NCBI GenBank assembly: GCA_905215425.1
Contig: CAJMQD010000028.1
Coordinates: 1-8,633 of the forward strand
Source: an uncultured bacterium
GTDB lineage: Bacteria; Bacillota; Clostridia; Oscillospirales; Oscillospiraceae
DNA: 8,633 bases
Direction: 5' to 3'
Shown here: in pieces, positions 5,244 through 8,633 of the stretch
Layout of the letters: each line of letters begins with the position of its first letter
Position numbering within the stretch: position 1 is the first letter of the stretch
The notes under the pieces: generated by a model
Database searches by the model: none
What the model saw: only the letters and a program-made list of their open reading frames with translations
Told to the model about the DNA's origin: nothing
Program-made: the position numbers and the translations under genes

Positions 5244-6188
5244 TTACTTGTCCTCCCGCTTCATCTGTTCCATCAGCCGGCGCATCCGGTCCATGTCCTC
5301 CCGGGCACGGCGCTCCTCTCCCGCGGGCTCCGGCCGCTGGGGCTGGCCGCCTGCACGGATGGCCTTGGGGTCCCGCTCTCCGGCCCGCACTGCTTCGGCG
5401 GTGTGCAGCCCCTTTTCGTGCCAGCGGCGGAGAATGCCGTTTAAGTAACTCCAGTCCATGGATTGCTTTTTCATAATGGTCTTTTCGTAGGCGATGCGGA
5501 TCGCACCGTCGTCAAAGCCCATGTCATCCCAGGCGGCGATATAGGTTTTCTCACGCTCCACCAGGGGACGGGGGGGAATATCCAGCAGGCGGAGAACCTC
5601 TGCCTCCCGGCCCCGCAGGCGGTGCAGACGCTGAATGTGCCGCTCTGCCTGTTCCATGGTGTCGATGCCCCGGCGGGCCCAGGCAAAGCCCTCCTTCCGG
5701 ATCTGAGACAGGAAGGGCTTCCGGCCGGGACCGTACTTCCGCTCCATCTCCTCGGTACACCAGCCCACCAGCATGAGCACGACTTCAGCCGGCATGGCCA
5801 GGTGGTCAAATAGGGTGTACAGGATTTTCAGGTCGTTGGCGGTCAGCTTCCGGCCCAGGCGGCGCTCTACCTCATCGCACAGGGCGGGGAAGGAGGACGC
5901 CTTGTCCTCTAGCGCCTGGGTGATGTCCTCCAGATCGTACTCCGGCGGCGGAGCGTCGCTGGGAATGGGGTCGCTGACGGGCACCTCTGCCGGGGCCAGC
6001 CCCATGCTGCGCAGCTGGGACAGGGCGGCGTCCAGCCGCTGAGCCGACCAGCTCAGCCCCTTTACCGTACCCCGGCGCAGCAATTGAAGGTAAAGCAGAG
6101 CCGCGTCTCCGTTATCTGCCCGCAGCAGGCGGTCTGCCGCCTGGTCGGTCATGGCAATGATGCTGCCCGGCAGCAGGGTCTGTGACAT
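5244..6188 (-). CDS. DnaD-domain replication initiation/primosome protein
   Basis: A primosomal DNA-binding and remodelling protein that, in Bacillus, works with DnaB and DnaI to bring the helicase to origins or stalled forks. The 314 residues contain an N-terminal region (about 1-70) that could be the winged-helix oligomerisation domain, a proline-rich acidic linker (72-95, DPIPSDAPPPEYD), then two DnaD-like C-terminal modules at about 98-175 and 205-262. The second ends in the family hallmark YEKTIMKKQSMDWSYLNGILRRW (split here as YEKTI at 234-238 and WSYLNGILRRW at 246-256). The tail (270-314) is basic and acidic and probably disordered, then helical. AGGTGG at plus-strand 6195-6200, six bases before the ATG, fixes the start. 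Two DnaD modules in one protein recall Bacillus DnaB as much as DnaD. The loader gene follows one base later. Confidence 0.88.
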   Translation of the reverse strand: MSQTLLPGSIIAMTDQAADRLLRADNGDAALLYLQLLRRGTVKGLSWSAQRLDAALSQLRSMGLAPAEVPVSDPIPSDAPPPEYDLEDITQALEDKASSFPALCDEVERRLGRKLTANDLKILYTLFDHLAMPAEVVLMLVGWCTEEMERKYGPGRKPFLSQIRKEGFAWARRGIDTMEQAERHIQRLHRLRGREAEVLRLLDIPPRPLVEREKTYIAAWDDMGFDDGAIRIAYEKTIMKKQSMDWSYLNGILRRWHEKGLHTAEAVRAGERDPKAIRAGGQPQRPEPAGEERRAREDMDRMRRLMEQMKREDK

Positions 6189-6238
6189 AGGGCTCCACCT
6201 TCTTTCTGTTCTGGTTTTTTGATGGGTGTATATTTCTT

Positions 6239-6267
6239 ATTCTACCGCAAAATCCGGCCAAGGTAAA
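6239..6267 (-). promoter_or_regulatory. Promoter of the DnaD/helicase-loader operon
   Basis: On the minus strand, TTTACC (6262-6267) and TAGAAT (6239-6244) are separated by exactly 17 bp. The start would be near 6232, leaving a leader of about 43 nt. The spacer contains one copy of a 12-bp repeat that also occurs at 6293-6304. Confidence 0.6.
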
Positions 6268-6304
6268 GTCCCCTTTCCCTCTGTGTTGTACAGCAAAATC
6301 CGGC
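6247..6304. repeat. Two 12-bp direct repeats in the divergent promoter region
   Basis: GCAAAATCCGGC occurs exactly at 6247-6258 and 6293-6304. A shortened third copy, GCAAAAT, is at 6343-6349. The starts are 46 and 50 bp apart. The first copy lies inside the spacer of the minus-strand promoter and the third lies upstream of the zapA promoter, so a shared regulator is possible. Confidence 0.4.
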
Positions 6305-6318
6305 AGCAGCCTGAATCC

Positions 6319-6335
6319 CTGCGTTTTTTGCGCAG
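6319..6335. repeat. Small hairpin in the divergent promoter region
   Basis: CTGCG (6319-6323) and CGCAG (6331-6335) flank TTTTTTG. With only five base pairs it may be incidental. Confidence 0.2.
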
Positions 6336-6363
6336 TGGAGACGCAAAATTCATGGATATTTTA

Positions 6364-6392
6364 TTTTCATCCCCGGGGTTATATGGTATAAT
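6364..6392 (+). promoter_or_regulatory. Promoter of zapA (extended -10)
   Basis: The -35-like TTTTCA at 6364-6369 is followed by a 17-bp spacer and TATAAT at 6387-6392, preceded by TGG (6384-6386), an extended -10. The start would be near 6399, giving a leader of about 60 nt. Confidence 0.7.
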
Positions 6393-6459
6393 CAAACTAT
6401 ATTATAGGCATATTGCGCCCAAACCGGGCGAGAGCCCAGGAACAGGAGAGGGTCACACA

Positions 6460-6777
6460 ATGAAAAATAAAATTACAGTTACCATTTCCGGACAAGACTA
6501 CAACATGGTGGCCGCCGAGGATGCGGCCTATGTCCGCCGCTGCGCCGAATTTGTAGATGGCCAGATCAGACAGGTGACCTCGGGCAGCCGCCTGGCTCTT
6601 GCCGATGCCGCTGTGCTGGCCGCCATGAACATGGCTGACCTGTACTTTAAAGAGCAGGAGAGCAGCGAAAATCTCCGCCGGCAGATCAAGGACGCCCTGG
6701 AGGCCAACAAGCAGCTGGAGAACGCCCTGTCCGAGAGCAAGCGGGAGATCTTCAAGCTGCAGAACGGCCGGCATTGA
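6460..6777 (+). CDS. zapA: Cell division protein ZapA
   Basis: Binds and cross-links FtsZ filaments at mid-cell, stabilising the Z ring. The 105 residues match the usual ZapA length. The N-terminal beta-rich head starts KITVTISGQDYNMVAAED, and the helix DAAVLAAMNMADLYFKEQE (about 49-67) leads into a C-terminal coiled coil (about 67-100) rich in E, K, L and N, typical of the family's tetramerisation region. The frame is open as far as 6226, but the ATG at 6460 is chosen because AGGAGAGG (6444-6451) sits eight bases upstream and the protein then starts where ZapA homologues do. It has its own extended -10 promoter and diverges from the replication-initiation operon. The U32-family gene starts 133 bases downstream with no terminator between, so the two may be co-transcribed. 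Confidence 0.9.
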   Translation: MKNKITVTISGQDYNMVAAEDAAYVRRCAEFVDGQIRQVTSGSRLALADAAVLAAMNMADLYFKEQESSENLRRQIKDALEANKQLENALSESKREIFKLQNGRH

Positions 6778-6808
6778 GCGCCTGACAACTGCCAAGCTTG
6801 TTGGAATC

Positions 6809-6818
6809 ATGCGCGCAT
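6809..6818. repeat. 10-bp perfect palindrome
   Basis: ATGCGCGCAT in the zapA to U32 gap. Perfectly self-complementary; it may be a protein site or chance. Confidence 0.2.
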
Positions 6819-6852
6819 TTTCGCTGCGTTAAATTCCGGTTTGTATTACCCC

Positions 6853-6883
6853 CCCTGGAGCCGTCTTGAGAACGGCCCCAGGG
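6853..6883 (+). other. Stem-loop before the U32-family gene
   Basis: CCCTGG (6853-6858) pairs with CCAGGG (6878-6883), then across an A/C mismatch GCCGT (6860-6864) pairs with ACGGC (6872-6876), with the loop CTTGAGA. No T-run follows, so it is probably a leader or mRNA-processing structure rather than a terminator. Confidence 0.45.
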
Positions 6884-6910
6884 AGCACACCCGCGCCCAG
6901 GAGGTCAACT

Positions 6911-8633
6911 ATGTTAGAACTGCTATCCCCCGCCGGCTCCATGGAATCGGTGGAGGCCGCCGTGCAGAACGGCGCCGATGCGGTCTATTTCGGATATGGG
7001 GCGTTCAATGCCCGCCGAAACGCAAAAAATTTCACGCCGGAGCAAGCTGCTCAGGCGGTTTCTTATTGTCACCTGCGGGGGGTGAAGGTCCACCTGACCC
7101 TGAACACGCTGCTTACCGACCGGGAACTGCCTCTGGCCGCCCAGCTGGCCGCCCAAGCCAGCGATATGGGGGTGGACGCGCTGATCGTGCAGGATCTGGG
7201 CGTGGTGAGGATGCTGAAGCAGGCCGCTCCCGACCTGCCCCTTCACGCCTCTACCCAGATGTCGGTACACTCTCTGGACGGGGTAAAACGCTGCGCCGAT
7301 CTGGGCTTTCAGCGGGTGGTGCTCAGCCGGGAGCTGAGCCGGGACCAGATCGAGTATATCTGCGCCCGTTCCCCGGTGGAGATCGAGACCTTCGCCCACG
7401 GCGCCCTGTGTATGTGCTACTCCGGACAGTGCTATTTCTCCGCTGTCATCGGCGAGCGCAGCGGCAACCGGGGCCTCTGTGCCCAGCCCTGCCGCCTGAA
7501 ATACGGCTGGGGCAATAAGGCGGATGGCTATCCCCTGTCCCTGAAGGACGCCTCTATGGTGGAACACCTGCGGGAGCTGAAAAAGATGGGTGTGGCATGC
7601 CTCAAGCTGGAGGGACGGATGAAGCGGCCGGAGTATGTGGCCGTGGTCACCCGGATCTATGCCAACGCCATAAAAGAGAACCGGGAGCCCACCCGGCAGG
7701 AGCTGGAGGAGCTGGAGCTGGCCTTCTCCCGCCAGGGGTTTACAGACGGCTACTATATGGACCGGACGGGACCCCAGATGGTCGGGGTGCGTGAAGAGAC
7801 GCCGGAGCCCAAGGAGCTGTTTGCCCGGGCGCGGGCAACCTATGAAAACGGGGAAAACCGAAAGGAACCCGTCCAGTTTTTCGCCAAGATATGCGCCGGG
7901 CAGCCCGCCCAGGCGGCGGTGCAGGACCGGGAGGGGCACCTGGTCACGGTGGAGGGTCCGGAACCGGAATCTGCGGTGAATGTTCCGCTGACCCGGGAAA
8001 AGGTGGCCGGGCAGCTGTCCCGCACCGGCGGCACCCCCTATGCCTGCGAGAAGGCCGTCGTCCGGATAGACGAGGGCCTGTCCCTGCCCCTGTCCGCGCT
8101 GAATGCCATGCGCCGGCAGGCGCTGGAGGAGCTGTCGCAGCAGCGGGTGACCCTGCCGGAGCGCCGCACCGGCCCCTTCCGCCCGGGCGTGCGCTATGAA
8201 AGCCGACGCCAGCCGCCGGTGTTCACCCTGTCCCTCCGCCGGGCGGAGCAGCTCAGCGACCAGCTGCTGGCCCTGTCCCCCGCGCTGATCTATCTGCCAG
8301 TGGAGGAGCTATCCGCCCATCCGGAGCTGCTGGAGCGCACCCGGGCCGCCGGGGTACCGGTCGGAGCGGCTCTGCCCCGTATCTGCTGGGACCGGGAGTG
8401 GCCCCAGGTGGAGGAGGCCCTTGTTGACCTGAAAAAACGTGGGGTGGATCAAGCCCTGTGTCCCACCTGGGATGGGGTGGAGCGGGCCCTTCAGCTGGGT
8501 CTGCGGGCCAGGGGGGACTTCGGACTAAACACCTTCAACAGTCAGGCCCTGAAGCAGCTGCGCCAGATGGGTCTGGAGTCAGCCACGCTGTCTTTTGAGC
8601 TGAAGTTGGCCCAGATTCGGGACCTGTCCAAGG
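6911..8633 (+). CDS. U32-family protein, long two-half form (3' end outside the window)
   Basis: The frame is open from the ATG at 6911 to the window edge, 574 residues without a stop. It starts MLELLSPAGSMESVEAAVQNGADAVYFG, the classic U32 beginning. The U32 signature lies at 159-177 (ETFAHGALCMCYSGQCYFS), followed by NRGLCAQPCR. C167, C174, C190 and C230 are spaced much like the four iron-sulfur ligands of UbiU as I recall them. Family members once called collagenases or peptidases include enzymes that hydroxylate RNA (RlhA on 23S rRNA, TrhP on tRNA) and quinone precursors (UbiU/UbiV), so RNA hydroxylation is likelier than proteolysis. Residues about 437-574 resemble the first half again (see findings). 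The total length is probably over 650, the long form. GGAGG (6899-6903 region, CCAGGAGGTC) lies seven bases before the ATG. It follows zapA, probably in one transcript. Family is secure; substrate is inferred. Confidence 0.93.
   Translation, partial: MLELLSPAGSMESVEAAVQNGADAVYFGYGAFNARRNAKNFTPEQAAQAVSYCHLRGVKVHLTLNTLLTDRELPLAAQLAAQASDMGVDALIVQDLGVVRMLKQAAPDLPLHASTQMSVHSLDGVKRCADLGFQRVVLSRELSRDQIEYICARSPVEIETFAHGALCMCYSGQCYFSAVIGERSGNRGLCAQPCRLKYGWGNKADGYPLSLKDASMVEHLRELKKMGVACLKLEGRMKRPEYVAVVTRIYANAIKENREPTRQELEELELAFSRQGFTDGYYMDRTGPQMVGVREETPEPKELFARARATYENGENRKEPVQFFAKICAGQPAQAAVQDREGHLVTVEGPEPESAVNVPLTREKVAGQLSRTGGTPYACEKAVVRIDEGLSLPLSALNAMRRQALEELSQQRVTLPERRTGPFRPGVRYESRRQPPVFTLSLRRAEQLSDQLLALSPALIYLPVEELSAHPELLERTRAAGVPVGAALPRICWDREWPQVEEALVDLKKRGVDQALCPTWDGVERALQLGLRARGDFGLNTFNSQALKQLRQMGLESATLSFELKLAQIRDLSK

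Noticed and set aside
6226..6459. N-terminal extension of zapA
   Set aside because: The frame is open, but it crosses the promoter, has no ribosome site, and ZapA homologues start at the ATG at 6460, which has a good one.
6841..7518. 225-codon plus-strand frame over the start of the U32 gene
   Set aside because: Out of phase with the U32 frame, arginine- and glycine-rich translation typical of a shadow in GC-rich DNA.
6923..7939. 338-codon minus-strand frame opposite the U32 gene
   Set aside because: It lies wholly within the U32 gene, which has the family signature; the minus product has no recognisable motif.

Overview
This window looks like an ordinary chromosomal stretch from a high-GC, anaerobic gut-type Clostridia, probably an Oscillospiraceae relative of Flavonifractor or Lawsonibacter. 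That placement is an inference. It rests on the DnaD plus DnaC-type helicase loader pair (a Firmicutes trait), a glutamate dehydrogenase that closely resembles the Clostridium symbiosum enzyme as I remember it, GC-rich codon use and strong AGGAGG ribosome sites. I see no mobile element, CRISPR array, rRNA or tRNA, and no clear new multi-gene system. The more interesting material is in the intergenic regions.

Layout. On the + strand, positions 2-670 hold the C-terminal half of a DEAD-box RNA helicase cut by the window edge. A -10 box near 715 and a leader of about 125 nt lead to a 69-aa PspC-domain membrane protein (855-1064), which ends in a strong terminator. A 73-aa membrane protein of unknown function (1171-1392) and a two-part GNAT-family acetyltransferase (1445-2320) follow, probably as a pair. 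An AT-rich 273-bp region with three dyads and an extended -10 promoter precedes glutamate dehydrogenase (2594-3946), which ends in a 17-bp perfect terminator hairpin.

The 291-bp gap 3947-4237 lies between convergent genes and is packed with perfect inverted repeats. Beyond it, the minus strand carries a DnaD-domain protein (5244-6188) and a DnaC/DnaI-type helicase loader (4238-5242) one base apart, a primosome operon. A divergent promoter region (6189-6459) separates it from the + strand zapA (6460-6777), which encodes a Z-ring stabiliser. A large U32-family protein (6911 to the window end, open) follows. It carries the U32 cysteine signature and appears to be built from two related halves.

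The genes do not form one pathway. The local themes are nitrogen and carbon metabolism (glutamate dehydrogenase), replication initiation or restart (DnaD and loader) facing a division gene (ZapA), and RNA handling or modification (DEAD helicase, and probably the U32 protein). Glutamate dehydrogenase stands out through strongly selected codon use and an unusually elaborate upstream region, both consistent with high, regulated expression.
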